Of a DNA stretch of 64,000 nucleotides, positions 39,070-50,254 are shown piece by piece (positions within the stretch are counted from its first letter, which is position 1; every line of letters starts with the position of its first letter). The notes beneath the pieces were generated by a model. It saw only the letters and a list, made by a program, of their open reading frames with translations, was not told the DNA's origin and did not search any database. This stretch comes from Halomonas qaidamensis (lineage in GTDB: Bacteria > Pseudomonadota > Gammaproteobacteria > Pseudomonadales > Halomonadaceae), in assembly GCF_025917315.1 (NCBI RefSeq), contig NZ_CP080627.1, positions 620,001 to 684,000 of the forward strand. Direction: 5' to 3'. The position numbers and the translations under genes were made by a program.

Positions 39070-40473
39070 TTAACGGCGGCTTTTACGCGCTTCTTTGGTA
39101 CGGTTAAGTTCGCGTTTTTTGGCTTTCTCTTTATCGCTTGCCCCTGCCATGTGGTCAAACGGGTTACTACCAGAGCGGAATTCAAAGCGCATCGGCGTAC
39201 CGCGAACCTTTAACACTTTACGGAACGTGTTGGTTAGGTAACGGCGGTAGGCTTCCGGCAGTGATTCAGTCTGGTTGCCGTGCACTACGATGATAGGGGG
39301 ATTGCTGCCACCTTGGTGAGCCATACGTAGTTTGATACGTCGGCCGTTGACCATGGGAGGTGGGTGTTGGCTGACTGCATCTTGAAGTAGCGTGGTTAAC
39401 CGGTTGGTCGACCAGTGAGCGTTCGCGGCATCGAAAGCTCGTTCGATCGAAGGATAAAGATCACCCACAGCGGTGCCATGCAGCGCGGAAATAAAATGCA
39501 TCTCTGCATAGTCGGCAAAGCCCAGGCGGCGCTTAATCTCTGAACGCATTTTCTCCTTCGCGTCGCTTTCCAAGCCATCCCACTTATTGATAGCCAATAC
39601 TAGTGCTCGGCCAGTGGTCAGCACGTAGTCAAGCAGGTGCATATCTTGCTCAACTAAACCGGTGCGAGCATCGAGCACCATAATCGCCACATGACACTCT
39701 TTAATCGCGTCAAGGGTTTTGATGATTGAGAACTTCTCAGCGATTTCGCTCACATTCTTACGTCGCCGAACCCCCGCCGTATCAATTAATACGTAGGGCT
39801 TACCACGACGCTCGAAAGGTATTTCAATCGCATCGCGAGTAGTGCCTGCCTCATCAAATACGACAACGCGCTCTTCGCCCAACAGCCGATTAACCAATGT
39901 GGACTTACCCACATTGGGACGGCCAATAACACCTATACGAATACCTTTGGTGCCGGTATCCCCAGGAATGCTGGGATCGCGTTCGGGAAATGGCTCCAAC
40001 ACTGTGTCAATGAGCAGTGAAACATTGCGGCCGTGGGCGGCAGCAATCGGCCATGGGTCGCCAAGCCCTAAGGTCCAGAAGTCAGCCATGGCCGAATGCT
40101 CTTCCAAACCATCGGTTTTGTTGACCACTAGCCAGGTTTTTTTCTGATTAACGCGCAGATGGTTAGCAATGGCTTCATCGGCCACGTTAAGCCCTGCGCG
40201 AGCGTCTACCAGAAACAGTACAATATCGGCTTCATCAATCGCGGCCAGGGACTGCTCGGCCATTGCCGCATCAATCCCTTCTTCGTCACCGCTGATGCCG
40301 CCGGTATCAATCACCGTATACGCTTTGCCGCCTAGCATTCCGTTCCCGTATTTACGGTCACGGGTAAGGCCAGGAAAGTCCGCTACGAGCGCATCGCGTG
40401 AGCGGGTAAGGCGGTTAAACAACGTCGATTTGCCCACATTGGGCCGACCGACTAAAGCAATGACGGGTGTCAT
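39070..40473 (-). CDS. der: ribosome biogenesis GTPase Der (EngA)
   Basis: Der is the tandem-GTPase needed for 50S subunit assembly. The protein has 467 residues. Two G domains each carry GRPNVGKST (residues 9-17 and 184-192) with DTGG/DTAG switch motifs and NKTD/NKWD specificity motifs, followed by a KH-like domain from about 360 and a basic tail ([16 protein letters not shown]). It overlaps bamB by 4 bp. Confidence 0.97.
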   Translation of the reverse strand: MTPVIALVGRPNVGKSTLFNRLTRSRDALVADFPGLTRDRKYGNGMLGGKAYTVIDTGGISGDEEGIDAAMAEQSLAAIDEADIVLFLVDARAGLNVADEAIANHLRVNQKKTWLVVNKTDGLEEHSAMADFWTLGLGDPWPIAAAHGRNVSLLIDTVLEPFPERDPSIPGDTGTKGIRIGVIGRPNVGKSTLVNRLLGEERVVVFDEAGTTRDAIEIPFERRGKPYVLIDTAGVRRRKNVSEIAEKFSIIKTLDAIKECHVAIMVLDARTGLVEQDMHLLDYVLTTGRALVLAINKWDGLESDAKEKMRSEIKRRLGFADYAEMHFISALHGTAVGDLYPSIERAFDAANAHWSTNRLTTLLQDAVSQHPPPMVNGRRIKLRMAHQGGSNPPIIVVHGNQTESLPEAYRRYLTNTFRKVLKVRGTPMRFEFRSGSNPFDHMAGASDKEKAKKRELNRTKEARKSRR

Positions 40474-41654
40474 GGAGTTACTTCCAGGGTTTCCAGGCGA
40501 CCATTATTGGCCTGAACATGAATGGTGCTGCCTTCAGTAGCGGGACGCACGCTGATGCCAGACTTATGTACGCGGGTACGACCGACTAGCGTGCCTTCGC
40601 GGGCGTCAAGCAAATGAACATAGCCTTCGAAGTCACCGACGACCACGCGGCCATCAGCAAACGCGGGTGCTGTTAACCAGCGATCTTCTAGATCATCGTT
40701 ACGCCACACTTCCTGGCCGCTGTCGGCATCTAGGCCCACAACGTGGCTATCGTCGGTGACCACAAGCAGAATGTTACCCACCAAAATAGGGGTGTGACGG
40801 CTAGATAAATTGCTTTCCCATAGAACGCCACCGCGTGTTGCTTCCAAAGCTACGACGTTGCCGTTGTAACTGGTAACGAAGAGTCGACCATCAGGGGTGA
40901 CAACAGGCTGACCGGCAAGGTCAACTAACCTATCGACGTCGCTCCGCCCACGGGGAGTGGCAATCTGCAATTCCCACAGCGGCTGGCCATTGCGGTTATC
41001 TAACGTGGCGAGTTGCCCGTTAGCAAATCCAACAAAACTCACCGGATCAATGACCATTGGCGTGCCGGTACCGCGCAGGGTAAGCGAAGGCTGCGAGCTG
41101 GTATATACCCAGCGCTCTTCGCCACTGGCACGGTCGAGAGCGGTGATTTGTCCGTCAACGCTTTGAACGAGTAGTAACTGTTGATTCGCTTGTGGTGCTG
41201 CCAGCACTTCACTGGAAACGCGTGAGCGCCAATTGACACTGCCATCACGCTGATCCAAGGCGATTACTTCACCGTTGCGAGTACCTAAATAAAGCTGACC
41301 TGCAATGGCGTTCAGGGCGCTTGAGATAGGCGTATCCAGTTCGATTTCCCATTCGCGATTGCCGTTATCAGCGTTAAACGCGGCTACCACGCCATCAGCA
41401 TCCGCGGCAAATATGGTCTCGCCTTCGCGAGCCGGGGCTATGGGGTAACGGGCACGACCAAGGCCATCGCCTACGTTTCTACTCCATACGCTTTCAAGCG
41501 AAGAGGTTTCTGCAAAACTACGCAGCTCTTTCGGCGTATACGCAGGTTCGCCTTTGCTGGCACAACCTACTAGCAAGGCCAGCGCCACGGCACCAACGGT
41601 AAGACGCACCGTTGGCTTAGAAAATAGCAGTTTAGGAAAGCGGGTTGTGATCAT
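40470..41654 (-). CDS. bamB: outer membrane protein assembly factor BamB
   Basis: BamB is the beta-propeller lipoprotein of the BAM complex. The protein has 394 residues. The signal peptide ends in the lipobox LLVGC (Cys31). The body repeats PQQ-like propeller blades ([83 protein letters not shown]). It overlaps both neighbours, yfgM and der, by 4 bp. Confidence 0.95.
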   Translation of the reverse strand: MITTRFPKLLFSKPTVRLTVGAVALALLVGCASKGEPAYTPKELRSFAETSSLESVWSRNVGDGLGRARYPIAPAREGETIFAADADGVVAAFNADNGNREWEIELDTPISSALNAIAGQLYLGTRNGEVIALDQRDGSVNWRSRVSSEVLAAPQANQQLLLVQSVDGQITALDRASGEERWVYTSSQPSLTLRGTGTPMVIDPVSFVGFANGQLATLDNRNGQPLWELQIATPRGRSDVDRLVDLAGQPVVTPDGRLFVTSYNGNVVALEATRGGVLWESNLSSRHTPILVGNILLVVTDDSHVVGLDADSGQEVWRNDDLEDRWLTAPAFADGRVVVGDFEGYVHLLDAREGTLVGRTRVHKSGISVRPATEGSTIHVQANNGRLETLEVTP

Positions 41655-42370
41655 TGTGTCACCTCTTCGACGCCGAGATCGTCAAGCTTGAACTGTACGC
41701 CGTAGAGTGGCTGGTTCTGGGTTTGAGCCAGTTCTAGCGCAGTTTGCCAAGCGTCTCGCGCTTGCTCTGTTTGGCCTAACGCCGCATAGGCATCACCACG
41801 CACATTGGCCTGCTGAGCTGCTAGGGCATCGGTAATCGACTCATCTAATAAACTCAGGGCTGCTTCTGGATTGTCGTTTGCAATCTCAATACGCGCCAAC
41901 CTCAGCCATGCGAGACTTTGCACATAGCGGCGGGAAGAGTCGCTAGCAACATTCTCAAGCGCACTTTTCGCTGCATCAAGATCGCCCTCTTGAACGGCTA
42001 AACGCGCTTCCAGCAGCTGTGCTAATTCTGCGTAGAGGGTGTTGCCATGGTCACTGGTGATTTCATCAATGAGCTCACGGGCATTGGCTAACTGGTCATC
42101 TGCCAAAGTGTTACCAGTGGTCATATTGACAAGTTGCTGATAGCGCACGGAGGCGGCTTCTGCTTGGCCTTCTTGATAGTTTTGCCATGCATTCCAGCCA
42201 AGTACACCCGCCGCCGCAAGAACAGCCCCTGCTATGAGAGAGGTTCCGTTCTCTTTCCACCAGCGTTTAATTACTTCTAGCTGTTCTTCTTCGCTTCTCA
42301 GCTCCGCCACGGGCGGCCTCCTGTTCTTTAGCTCAGCCGCTAAGGCGGCTGGCGAGTGTTCGTCTGCCAA
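41651..42370 (-). CDS. YfgM family TPR protein (ancillary SecYEG subunit)
   Basis: The protein has 239 residues: a cytoplasmic N-terminus, one membrane helix at about residues 41-60 (LIAGAVLAAAGVLGWNAW) and a periplasmic TPR-like helical domain. YfgM associates with SecYEG and periplasmic chaperones such as PpiD. It lies between hisS and bamB exactly as in E. coli and Pseudomonas, with a 4-bp overlap to bamB. Confidence 0.9.
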   Translation of the reverse strand: MADEHSPAALAAELKNRRPPVAELRSEEEQLEVIKRWWKENGTSLIAGAVLAAAGVLGWNAWQNYQEGQAEAASVRYQQLVNMTTGNTLADDQLANARELIDEITSDHGNTLYAELAQLLEARLAVQEGDLDAAKSALENVASDSSRRYVQSLAWLRLARIEIANDNPEAALSLLDESITDALAAQQANVRGDAYAALGQTEQARDAWQTALELAQTQNQPLYGVQFKLDDLGVEEVTQ

Positions 42371-42387
42371 CTATATCGACAGTAAGG

Positions 42388-43683
42388 TTAATGGGACACT
42401 AGGTGTTGCAGTGTCGCGGCGAGCTCAGCCTGAGAGACGCGCAACTGTGCGCGATCTTCACGCAGGAACTTAAGCGTTACGGCTTGCTCTGCTAGCTCAT
42501 CTTCACCCAATAAGACTGCAATAGGTGCGTTGCTTTTATCGGCTTTTTTCATACGGCTTTTGAAACTGCCGCCACCACAGTGCAGCTGCAGCCTAAGGGT
42601 TGGCAGCTCACTACGCAGTTCTTCGGCCAGCGTAAGGGCTACAATAGTAGCGTTATCATCCATCGGAAGCAGATAAACATCACAGCCACCTAGCGCTTCT
42701 TCTGGCACTAGGTCTAGCGTTTCTAGCAACAATATTAAACGCTCAATACCCATGGCAAAACCAACGGCTGGCGTGGGTTTTCCGCCGAGTTGCTCGACTA
42801 GGCCATCGTAGCGACCGCCTGCACATACCGTGCCCTGGCTGCCTAGGGCGGTGGTGGTCCACTCAAATACCGTGCGGCAGTAGTAATCAAGACCCCGTAC
42901 CAAGCGTGGGTTAACAACATAGCCAATGCCAGCTGCATCCAGCATGGCTTTGAGTTGCTCGAAATGCGTGCGCGACTCATCGTCCAAATGATCCATTAAC
43001 TGTGGAGCATTGTTAAGCATGTCCGCCATTGCTGGATTTTTGGAATCCAAAATGCGCAGCGGGTTGCTTGTCAGGCGACGCTTTGAGTCGTCATCAAGAA
43101 CATCGTGATGTTGTTCAAAATACGCAACGAGTTTATCGCGATAGGCCGCGCGTGCCTCTGAAGAGCCTAGGGAGTTAAGCTCTAGCGTCACGTGTTCTAG
43201 CAGGCCAAGCTCTTGCCAAAGACGCGCAGAGAGCAGAATGACTTCGGCATCGATATCCGGTCCATCAAAGCCGTACGTTTCTACGCCTACCTGATGAAAT
43301 TGGCGATAGCGGCCTTTCTGAGGGCGCTCATGGCGAAACATAGGGCCTTGATACCACAGTCGCTGGGTTTGGTTATGTAGCAATCCATGTTCCATCGCCG
43401 CCCGTACGCAACTTGCGGTACCTTCAGGGCGCAGCGTTAGGCTGTCACCGTTGCGGTCGTCGAACGTGTACATCTCTTTTTCGACAATATCGGTGACTTC
43501 GCCAATTGAGCGAGCAAATAGCGCCGTTTGTTCAACAATGGGCGTACGAATTTCATCAAAGCTGTAACGGTGCATTAGCTGACGCACTTTGGCTTCAAAA
43601 AATTGCCAGCGTGGACTCTCGCTAGGCAATAAATCGTTCATACCACGGATAGCCTGGATCTTTTTTGCGACGGACTTGCTCAA
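42388..43683 (-). CDS. hisS: histidyl-tRNA synthetase
   Basis: HisS charges tRNA-His. The protein has 431 residues of the class II type. [10 protein letters not shown] near the N-terminus, motif 2 [18 protein letters not shown], the histidine-binding [16 protein letters not shown] and a C-terminal anticodon-binding domain are intact. The start codon is a TTG ([10 protein letters not shown]) with AAGGAG six bases upstream; the open frame continues to 43788, but that part overlaps ispG and has no likeness to HisS. Confidence 0.95.
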   Translation of the reverse strand: MSKSVAKKIQAIRGMNDLLPSESPRWQFFEAKVRQLMHRYSFDEIRTPIVEQTALFARSIGEVTDIVEKEMYTFDDRNGDSLTLRPEGTASCVRAAMEHGLLHNQTQRLWYQGPMFRHERPQKGRYRQFHQVGVETYGFDGPDIDAEVILLSARLWQELGLLEHVTLELNSLGSSEARAAYRDKLVAYFEQHHDVLDDDSKRRLTSNPLRILDSKNPAMADMLNNAPQLMDHLDDESRTHFEQLKAMLDAAGIGYVVNPRLVRGLDYYCRTVFEWTTTALGSQGTVCAGGRYDGLVEQLGGKPTPAVGFAMGIERLILLLETLDLVPEEALGGCDVYLLPMDDNATIVALTLAEELRSELPTLRLQLHCGGGSFKSRMKKADKSNAPIAVLLGEDELAEQAVTLKFLREDRAQLRVSQAELAATLQHLVSH

Positions 43684-43771
43684 TGAAAACTCCTTGTATG
43701 GGAGACAACGCTGGGGCGGGAAAAGAAAAGTTATGCCCGCCTCCAGGTTGGGTATCGCTTGCTCGGCTTTT

Positions 43772-44887
43772 TTAAACGCTGCGGGCAATCATGTCGTCTT
43801 CTTGCTGCTGTTTTTGGCGCACTTTCTCGCGGATAAGCTTTTCCAGATCATCCACTAAGTGATCATTACGTAGTTTGCTAGCAGGCTTTCCATCGATATA
43901 TACCAAGTTGGCCGGTGAGCCGCCGGTTAGGCCAATATCGGTTTCTTTCGCTTCACCTGGGCCATTGACGACGCAGCCAATGACTGAGACGTCCAGTGGC
44001 GTCATGACGTCTTCCAGCCGTTCTTCTAGCTGGTTCATGGTGCTGATGACATCGAAATTTTGCCGTGAGCAGCTGGGGCAAGCAATAAAGTTAATACCCT
44101 TTGCCCGCAGCCTTAGGCTTTTGAGCATGTCAAAGCCAACTTTAATTTCTTCTACCGGATCGGCCGCTAGCGATACGCGAATCGTGTCGCCAATGCCATC
44201 CATTAACAGCATGCCAAGACCAATCGACGACTTCACCGTACCAGAGCGTAGGCCGCCTGCTTCGGTAATGCCCAAATGAAGCGGCTGCTCGATACGCGTA
44301 GCCAGGTCGCGGTACGCTGCTACTGCCATAAATACATCTGAGGCTTTCACGCTGACTTTAAATTCTTGAAAATCGAGGCGATCCAGGTAATCGATATGGC
44401 GCATAGCCGATTCCACCAACGCGGCGGGGGTTGGCTCGCCATACTTTTTCTGTAGATCTTTTTCTAGGGACCCGGCATTGACACCAATACGAATCGGTAT
44501 GCCATTATCGCGGGCAGCATTAACCACCGCGCGTACTCGATCTTCGCGGCCAATGTTACCTGGGTTAATACGCAAGCAGTCGACACCGAGTTCGGCTACA
44601 CGTAGGGCAATTTTGTAGTCAAAATGGATGTCTGCCACTAGCGGAACATCGACACGTTGCTTGATTTTGCCGAAGCTTTCAGCGGCATCCATATCAGGTA
44701 CAGAAACGCGAACGATGTCGGCACCGGCTTTTTCCAACTGCTGAATTTGTGCCACGGTGGCATCAACATCCAGCGTATTCGTGTTGGTCATGCTCTGTAC
44801 AGCAATCGGCGCATCACCACCGACGGCGACATTGCCAACGTGGATCTGGCGCGAAAAACGGCGTTTAATCGGAGAAGGGGCGTGCAT
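43772..44887 (-). CDS. ispG: 4-hydroxy-3-methylbut-2-enyl diphosphate synthase IspG
   Basis: IspG is the [4Fe-4S] enzyme of the MEP isoprenoid pathway. The protein has 371 residues (E. coli 372). The N-terminal [18 protein letters not shown] and the cluster cysteines in [11 protein letters not shown] and [10 protein letters not shown] are present. The ATG at 44887 aligns with E. coli; a GTG at 44899, overlapping the rodZ stop (GAGTGA), is possible and would couple translation to rodZ. Confidence 0.95.
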   Translation of the reverse strand: MHAPSPIKRRFSRQIHVGNVAVGGDAPIAVQSMTNTNTLDVDATVAQIQQLEKAGADIVRVSVPDMDAAESFGKIKQRVDVPLVADIHFDYKIALRVAELGVDCLRINPGNIGREDRVRAVVNAARDNGIPIRIGVNAGSLEKDLQKKYGEPTPAALVESAMRHIDYLDRLDFQEFKVSVKASDVFMAVAAYRDLATRIEQPLHLGITEAGGLRSGTVKSSIGLGMLLMDGIGDTIRVSLAADPVEEIKVGFDMLKSLRLRAKGINFIACPSCSRQNFDVISTMNQLEERLEDVMTPLDVSVIGCVVNGPGEAKETDIGLTGGSPANLVYIDGKPASKLRNDHLVDDLEKLIREKVRQKQQQEDDMIARSV

Positions 44888-44895
44888 AAGACGGG

Positions 44896-45903
44896 TCACT
44901 CTCCCAGGGTAAAGCGGGCAACATTATTAGCACCGGCGTGTTGGACAAGGTTAACGTCCTCGCCTGCATAGCGCAGTTCTACACCGGTTGCGTTGCCGAT
45001 AGTTAAACGAAAAGGCGGCTCGCCCTCAACACTTGCTGTGGTGCCAGGGGTTTGCAGTCCGACGAACACCCGCTGGTTATTTGCATCAAAAATTTCAGTC
45101 CACGATTGTTCGTTAAACGACAGTTCAAGTAAGTTGAGGTTCGTTGCTGGCGCTGCATCGGACGTATTGTTTTCACTGTCAGCGGCGGCATCCGTTGCTT
45201 CTGCTGTTTCGTCTGTAGCGGCAAACTCTGTATCTTCGCTAGGCGCCGGAGTCGATGATTCAGTTTCTGCTGATGGCTCAACAGCTGCCGATACGGCGCT
45301 AGCCACTTCCTCATCAATGCCCTCGGAAGAGCTAGTCTGTTCTGCAGGCGTATTATTAGGAAGCTGTGGTGTGGCAACCAGGGGTTGGTCAGGTGTTGCC
45401 GTTGCATTGTTAGCTGGCGTGCTCGCGGCGTTACTCCCTTCCTCTAACCCGGGGTTGCTTCCCATGCTGGGTGGTTCACTGCCGCCACGGCTTTGCCACC
45501 ACATAACGGTGACGGCAATTAAGGCCACAATGACTAATAAAGTAACAAGCTTGAAAAGCCACGCACCAAGACGAGACGGTGGCCGAGTGACTGAAACCGG
45601 CGTTACCCGGCGGTCTGGCTCTTTACTACCATGGTTGGCCTGATAGGCCTCAAGCACTAAACCGTCATCCATACCGAGATACTTCGCGTAAGCACGCAAG
45701 TAACCCCGGCGGTAAGCAGCGACAGGTATCTCTTCGTAGTTATCTTGCTCTAAACCGTCAACCACCGCTGGGCGCAAATTCAGTGCCCTTGCGGCATCCG
45801 TAAGCGGTACGCCAAGTGCTTCACGTTGGCGCGAGAGAAGCTCGCCAGGAGTAGCAGTTGGACTGGCGGTCGTAACATTCTCGTATGACTGTGTATCGCT
45901 CAT
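44896..45903 (-). CDS. rodZ: cytoskeleton protein RodZ
   Basis: RodZ links MreB to the cell-wall elongation machinery. The protein has 335 residues: a helix-turn-helix domain (about 20-85), a membrane helix at 113-136, a periplasmic linker of about 110 residues rich in Ser, Thr, Ala, Glu and Asn (about 140-248), and a C-terminal DUF4115 domain (about 250-335). The acidic, low-complexity linker is longer than its neighbours would lead one to expect and suits a halophile. It lies between pilW and ispG as in Pseudomonas. Confidence 0.92.
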   Translation of the reverse strand: MSDTQSYENVTTASPTATPGELLSRQREALGVPLTDAARALNLRPAVVDGLEQDNYEEIPVAAYRRGYLRAYAKYLGMDDGLVLEAYQANHGSKEPDRRVTPVSVTRPPSRLGAWLFKLVTLLVIVALIAVTVMWWQSRGGSEPPSMGSNPGLEEGSNAASTPANNATATPDQPLVATPQLPNNTPAEQTSSSEGIDEEVASAVSAAVEPSAETESSTPAPSEDTEFAATDETAEATDAAADSENNTSDAAPATNLNLLELSFNEQSWTEIFDANNQRVFVGLQTPGTTASVEGEPPFRLTIGNATGVELRYAGEDVNLVQHAGANNVARFTLGE

Positions 45904-45942
45904 AGCTGAGCATCCTTCAATAATTAGGTGAACAGGGCACCG

Positions 45943-46677
45943 TTAGTCAATATTCAATAAGCGCTGGTAGTTGGCAGCCGCGGCATGATCACCGCGGGCA
46001 TGGGCGATATCAATCGCCATTTCCAGCGCTACTGGATCTTGCCCGGCCAGCTGTAAATAGCTCTGCAGCGGCTCCCAAGCTTGACCATAATTGCCCTGTG
46101 AAACTTCAAGTTCGGCTAATAATAAATATCCACGCGGGCTACGTGGATCAATGCTGACTGCACGCAGTAAGCGTTTGCGCGCTTCATTAATGTTCTCGGT
46201 TGCCAAATAGCACTGTCCTAAATTGGTAAACAGCTGAGCGCGATTGGCATACTGGGCATCCTGAGATGCGGTTTCTAACTGTTCGCAGGCGGCGGTGAAC
46301 TGCCCCTGCTGATACAAAAACGCCGCATAGTTGTTACGCGCGCGAGTGAAAGAGGGGGCTGACTTAATTGCTTGCTGGAAATAGTGACTCGCAAGCTCAT
46401 TCTCGTTCTGCTGTTGATAGACCAGTGCAAGCGCCTGAAGTGCCTCGGCATTACGTGGGTTAATTTCAAGTGCACGATCAAGCGCACTGAGCGCGCGGGT
46501 AAGATTGTCACGTTCTAGATAAGCTACCCCTAATTGGGTGTAAGCATCTGCCGCGCCATCGTCAGAGGTTGAGAGTGCGTTATCAGTCGTGGCACAGCCA
46601 ACTAGCAACATACTGCTGGCTAGCACGCACAGCATACAAACCCTAGATGGGTAAAAGCGCCAGCAGTGACTGATCAT
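45943..46677 (-). CDS. pilW: type IV pilus biogenesis/stability lipoprotein PilW (PilF)
   Basis: This outer-membrane TPR lipoprotein helps PilQ secretin assemble. The protein has 244 residues. The lipobox is LLVGC (Cys28), followed by six TPR-like units (AYTQLGVAYLERDNLTRAL, NAEALQALALVYQQQNENEL and so on). The ATG at 46677 has AGAGG six bases upstream. Its presence, with a tsaP-like gene elsewhere in the window, suggests type IV pili or at least their outer-membrane parts. Confidence 0.9.
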   Translation of the reverse strand: MISHCWRFYPSRVCMLCVLASSMLLVGCATTDNALSTSDDGAADAYTQLGVAYLERDNLTRALSALDRALEINPRNAEALQALALVYQQQNENELASHYFQQAIKSAPSFTRARNNYAAFLYQQGQFTAACEQLETASQDAQYANRAQLFTNLGQCYLATENINEARKRLLRAVSIDPRSPRGYLLLAELEVSQGNYGQAWEPLQSYLQLAGQDPVALEMAIDIAHARGDHAAAANYQRLLNID

Positions 46678-46810
46678 GTACACCCTCTTGTAGCAACCAT
46701 TTTGCAGTGAACATCAGACGCGTAGTTATGTGGCAACATTTTTGCGTGTGGCGGTTCGAAAACGTGTCCATCAAAGCGCCGCACTCGACGGAAGTCAAGA
46801 TAACAACGGT

Positions 46811-47995
46811 TTAGTCTGCGTCAAGCTGTACGGACTGAATATAGCGTGCACTACGCTTAGTGCGGTCTTTCACACGCCCTACCAACTGGCCACAGGCAGC
46901 GTCGATGTCTTCGCCCCTTGTGACACGTACAGTGGCGTTATAACCCAGGTCATATAACCATTGCTGAAAGCGCATCACTTGGTTGCGTGAGGGCTTTTCG
47001 TAGCCTGAGTTAGGAAATGGGTTGAATGGTATCAGGTTAATTTTGCAGGGCAGTTCTTTTAACAATGCCGCCAGTTGCTCAGCATGTTCCTGCTGGTCAT
47101 TTACATCTCTAATGAGCGTGTATTCAATGGTCACCTGGCGATTATCCGGGCATTTCGATAAGTAACGATGACAGGCGTCCAGGAGTGCACGGATATTATA
47201 TTTACGGTTAATCGGTACCAGCTCGTTGCGTAGCTCGTCGGTGGATGCGTGCAACGAAATGGCTAAGCTAACGTCGATCTCATCGCCAAGTTTATCGATC
47301 ATCGGCACCACGCCAGATGTGGATAGCGTAACGCGGCGTTTGGAAAGGCCATAGCCGTTGTCGTCTAGCATCAGCTTCATTGCTGGAACGACATTGTCAA
47401 AGTTGAGCAGCGGCTCACCCATGCCCATCATGACCACATTCGTCACCGGGCGATTAGCGGTATCGCGGCGCGGGCCAACACTGCGCTGGGCGACCCATAC
47501 TTGGCCGATAATTTCGGCGGCGGTCAGGTTGCGCTGGAAGCCTTGCTTGCCGGTCGAGCAAAAGCTGCAGTCTAACGAACAGCCTACCTGGGAAGATACG
47601 CATAGCGTCCGGCGCTTGCCATTTTCTGCAGGAATCAGCACCGTTTCTACGTAACTGCCATCTTCGACTTCCAAGACCCACTTGCGTGTGCCGTCGCTGG
47701 AAGTGCCTTCGTAAACAACTCCAGGACCACGAATCTCTGCCAACCGAGCTAGTTTTTCACGCAACGGTTTGGAAAGATTCGTCATGGCAGCAAAATCGTC
47801 GCTACCTTCCTGATGAATCCACTTCATTAGCTGGGCAGCACGAAACTTCTTTTCGCCGATTGACAAAAAGAAGGCCTCCATCTGCTCACGAGACATGCCC
47901 AGCAGATTCTGGCGTTCTGGCGCGTTAGTGGCGGCAGGTTCGCTTTCGGTCGAAGAGAGAGAGGTAGGCGTATGTTGAGCTACGGTAGTGGTCAT
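46811..47995 (-). CDS. rlmN: dual-specificity 23S rRNA/tRNA adenine C2-methyltransferase RlmN
   Basis: RlmN is a radical-SAM enzyme that makes m2A2503 in 23S rRNA and m2A37 in tRNA. The protein has 394 residues with a poorly conserved, polar N-terminal stretch of about 30. The cluster motif CSLDCSFC is in [20 protein letters not shown]; the accessory Cys needed for catalysis lies in the C-terminal DIDAACGQL. It is separated from ndk by a terminator, so it starts the rlmN-pilW-rodZ-ispG-hisS-yfgM-bamB-der series. Confidence 0.96.
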   Translation of the reverse strand: MTTTVAQHTPTSLSSTESEPAATNAPERQNLLGMSREQMEAFFLSIGEKKFRAAQLMKWIHQEGSDDFAAMTNLSKPLREKLARLAEIRGPGVVYEGTSSDGTRKWVLEVEDGSYVETVLIPAENGKRRTLCVSSQVGCSLDCSFCSTGKQGFQRNLTAAEIIGQVWVAQRSVGPRRDTANRPVTNVVMMGMGEPLLNFDNVVPAMKLMLDDNGYGLSKRRVTLSTSGVVPMIDKLGDEIDVSLAISLHASTDELRNELVPINRKYNIRALLDACHRYLSKCPDNRQVTIEYTLIRDVNDQQEHAEQLAALLKELPCKINLIPFNPFPNSGYEKPSRNQVMRFQQWLYDLGYNATVRVTRGEDIDAACGQLVGRVKDRTKRSARYIQSVQLDAD

Positions 47996-48010
47996 GGCGG
48001 TCAGCGTTCA

Positions 48011-48041
48011 GAGAAAAGGCGGGGGCTTAGCCCCCGCGAAA
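48011..48041 (-). terminator. rho-independent terminator after ndk
   Basis: GCGGGGGC pairs with GCCCCCGC across a 3-base loop and is followed on the minus strand by CTTTTCTC. It closes the isc-ndk region. Confidence 0.8.
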
Positions 48042-48080
48042 ATGGCCGGCAACGGATGTTGAATCGGCGGCACGCTTGGT

Positions 48081-48506
48081 TTAGCGCGGGCAAATTTCGT
48101 CGTTACCGAAGAAGTAGCTAATTTCGCGCGCAGCGCTTTCCGGCGAATCAGAACCATGGACAGCGTTTGCGTCGATTGTTTCCGCAAAGTCAGCACGAAT
48201 AGTGCCCGGTGCTGCTTCTTTCGGGTTAGTCGCACCCATCAAATCGCGGTTTTTAGCAATAGCGCCTTCGCCTTCCAGTACCTGAACAACGACTGGGCCA
48301 GACGTCATGAAGCCAACCAGGTCTTTAAAGAAAGGACGCTCTTTATGTTCGGCGTAAAAACCGCCTGCTTTTTCTTCAGAAAGATGAACCATCTTCGCAG
48401 CAACAACTTTCAGGCCTGCTTTTTCAAAGCGAGCAATAATGTCGCCAATTGCATTTTTAGCAACGGCATCAGGCTTGATAATAGAAAGAGTACGTTCAAT
48501 TGCCAT
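48081..48506 (-). CDS. ndk: nucleoside diphosphate kinase
   Basis: Ndk transfers the gamma phosphate between nucleotides through a phospho-histidine. The protein has 141 residues. The active site is His117 in [12 protein letters not shown], and [10 protein letters not shown] opens the protein. A GC hairpin (GCCGCC with GGCGGC, around 48542-48565) lies in the 163-bp gap from iscA. Confidence 0.97.
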   Translation of the reverse strand: MAIERTLSIIKPDAVAKNAIGDIIARFEKAGLKVVAAKMVHLSEEKAGGFYAEHKERPFFKDLVGFMTSGPVVVQVLEGEGAIAKNRDLMGATNPKEAAPGTIRADFAETIDANAVHGSDSPESAAREISYFFGNDEICPR

Positions 48507-48669
48507 GGTGGAATCTCCTTAAGAGGCATAAAGCAGAAGTGCCGCCCCGGAGAGCCGAGGCGGCGCAGGAAAAATGAGTCGGCAGGGCGTTTGCATCACC
48601 AATTGCCGAGTGGCCGCGATTATAGCGCCTCAAGGGGGGGATGAATACCGGTGATGCAGCGCTAAACGC

Positions 48670-48996
48670 TTAGACTGTGAAGCTTTCGCCACAGCCACAC
48701 TCATCTTTAACGTTGGGATTGTTGAAGCGGAAAAAGCGATTCAGCCCTTCGCTTACATAGTCCACTTCACTGCCGTTGAGTATTTCTAGCGCGTCTGGCG
48801 CGATATATACGCAAGCGCCATGCTCTTCAAAGCGAATTTCGTCATCGCTGACGTCATCGGCAAAGTCGAGTACGTAACTATAGCCTGAACAACCGCTAGG
48901 TTTAACGGAAACGCGCAGCCCCAGTCCCTGGCCACGCTCATCGAGAACATGGCGAATTTGCTGAGCTGCAGCGGGCGTAATATTGAGAGTTGCCAT
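48670..48996 (-). CDS. iscA: A-type iron-sulfur carrier IscA
   Basis: IscA binds or carries Fe-S clusters to client proteins. The protein has 108 residues with the three conserved cysteines at 36, 100 and 102 (SGCSGY and DECGCGESF). NPNVKDECGCGESF is the IscA form of the C-terminus. The ATG at 48996 has GGAG nine bases upstream; the longer frame to 49053 was set aside. It follows iscS directly, in the place where iscU would be expected. Confidence 0.9.
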   Translation of the reverse strand: MATLNITPAAAQQIRHVLDERGQGLGLRVSVKPSGCSGYSYVLDFADDVSDDEIRFEEHGACVYIAPDALEILNGSEVDYVSEGLNRFFRFNNPNVKDECGCGESFTV

Positions 48997-49053
48997 AGGG
49001 GCGTTCTCCTTCAAGAAGTCGGTAGGTTGATTGCCAAGTATGGCATCAGCCAT

Positions 49054-50229
49054 TTAACGCGTGGATGAGCGAAGACCACTCAATGCATGGCGCAGTAATG
49101 TCAGTGCATGATCAATGTCGGCGTCGGTAGTGAAACGTCCAAAACTGAAGCGTAGCGAGGACAGCGCCAGGGCGCGCGGTATACCAATTCCCAATAAAAC
49201 ATAGGATGGGTCGACGCTAGCAGAGTTACAGGCTGACCCAGTTGATACGGCAACATCGCGCAGTGCCATCAGTAGCGATTCACCGTCTACCCCTTTAAAT
49301 GCCAGATTTAAAATATTGGGAACGGCATTTTCCAGTGGAGAGTTAGCGAAGACACCATCAACGTCCTCTAGCCCTGTCAGGAAGCGCGCCCGTAGCTGGG
49401 CAATATGCGCTTGATCCTCCTGATGGTGGTGTTGCATCAGTGCAAACGCTTCACCCATCCCGGCAATTTGATGGGTAGGTAGAGTTCCAGAACGCATGCC
49501 TCGCTCGTGACCGCCACCATGAATAAGGGCTTCTAGGCGTATATCTGGGTGGCGTTTGACATAAAGCGCACCAACCCCTTTAGGACCGTAAGCCTTGTGG
49601 GCAGACAGAGACATTAAATCAATCTGCTGCGCTACAACATCTAAAGGAATACGGCCAACAGCTTGAGCCGCATCGGTATGGAAAACAGCGCCAAACTCAT
49701 GAGTAATCTCTGCCAGCGCAGCAATATCGTTAATGCTACCCAGTTCGTTGTTAACTGCCATTAACGATACCAGTGCCGTATCGTCTCGCATAGCGGCACG
49801 CAGCTGCTCAGGCGTTGTACGACCATCGCGCCCTGGCGTAATCCACGTCACCTCAAAACCTTCGATTTCTAAGGCCTTGGCGGTATCAACAACTGCTTTA
49901 TGCTCAATGGTGGACGTTACCAAGTGCATGCCGCGCTCACGATTGGCACGCATATAGCCAATTAGCGCGAGATTGTTGGCCTCAGTGGCGCCGCTGGTCC
50001 AAACGATTTCGCGTGGGTCTGCGCCAACGGTATCCGCGACTTGACGGCGGGCCTGCTCTACTACCTGTTCCGCCTGCCAGCCTAGCATGTGGCTGCGCGA
50101 GGCAGGATTGGCGAACAGCTGGTCAACCGTTAAGTAGCGCTGCATGATGTTAGCGACGCGCGTATCGACCGGCGTGGTCGCGGCATAGTCCAAATAAATC
50201 GGCAGCGAAGGTGAAGAGGTCATCGTCAT
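49054..50229 (-). CDS. iscS: cysteine desulfurase IscS, short C-terminus
   Basis: IscS removes sulfur from cysteine to supply Fe-S clusters and thio-modification. The protein has 391 residues, class V PLP fold. It shows YLDYAATTPVD at the start, the PLP lysine in SLSAHKAYGPKG and the persulfide Cys in the group I loop STGSACNSAS. After GRFTTDADIDHALTLLRHAL the protein stops within about 10 residues, about 20 short of E. coli IscS, whose C-terminal tail is needed to bind IscU. No iscU is present. The start was put at the ATG at 50229; 50223 is an alternative. Confidence 0.9.
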   Translation of the reverse strand: MTMTSSPSLPIYLDYAATTPVDTRVANIMQRYLTVDQLFANPASRSHMLGWQAEQVVEQARRQVADTVGADPREIVWTSGATEANNLALIGYMRANRERGMHLVTSTIEHKAVVDTAKALEIEGFEVTWITPGRDGRTTPEQLRAAMRDDTALVSLMAVNNELGSINDIAALAEITHEFGAVFHTDAAQAVGRIPLDVVAQQIDLMSLSAHKAYGPKGVGALYVKRHPDIRLEALIHGGGHERGMRSGTLPTHQIAGMGEAFALMQHHHQEDQAHIAQLRARFLTGLEDVDGVFANSPLENAVPNILNLAFKGVDGESLLMALRDVAVSTGSACNSASVDPSYVLLGIGIPRALALSSLRFSFGRFTTDADIDHALTLLRHALSGLRSSTR

Positions 50230-50254
50230 AAAGTCCAACGTGCGGTGAAAGCCG

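Noticed and set aside
44993..45643. 216-codon plus-strand frame opposite rodZ
   Set aside because: It is the complement of the low-complexity RodZ linker; Ser/Val/Ala-rich with no domain and no ribosome site.
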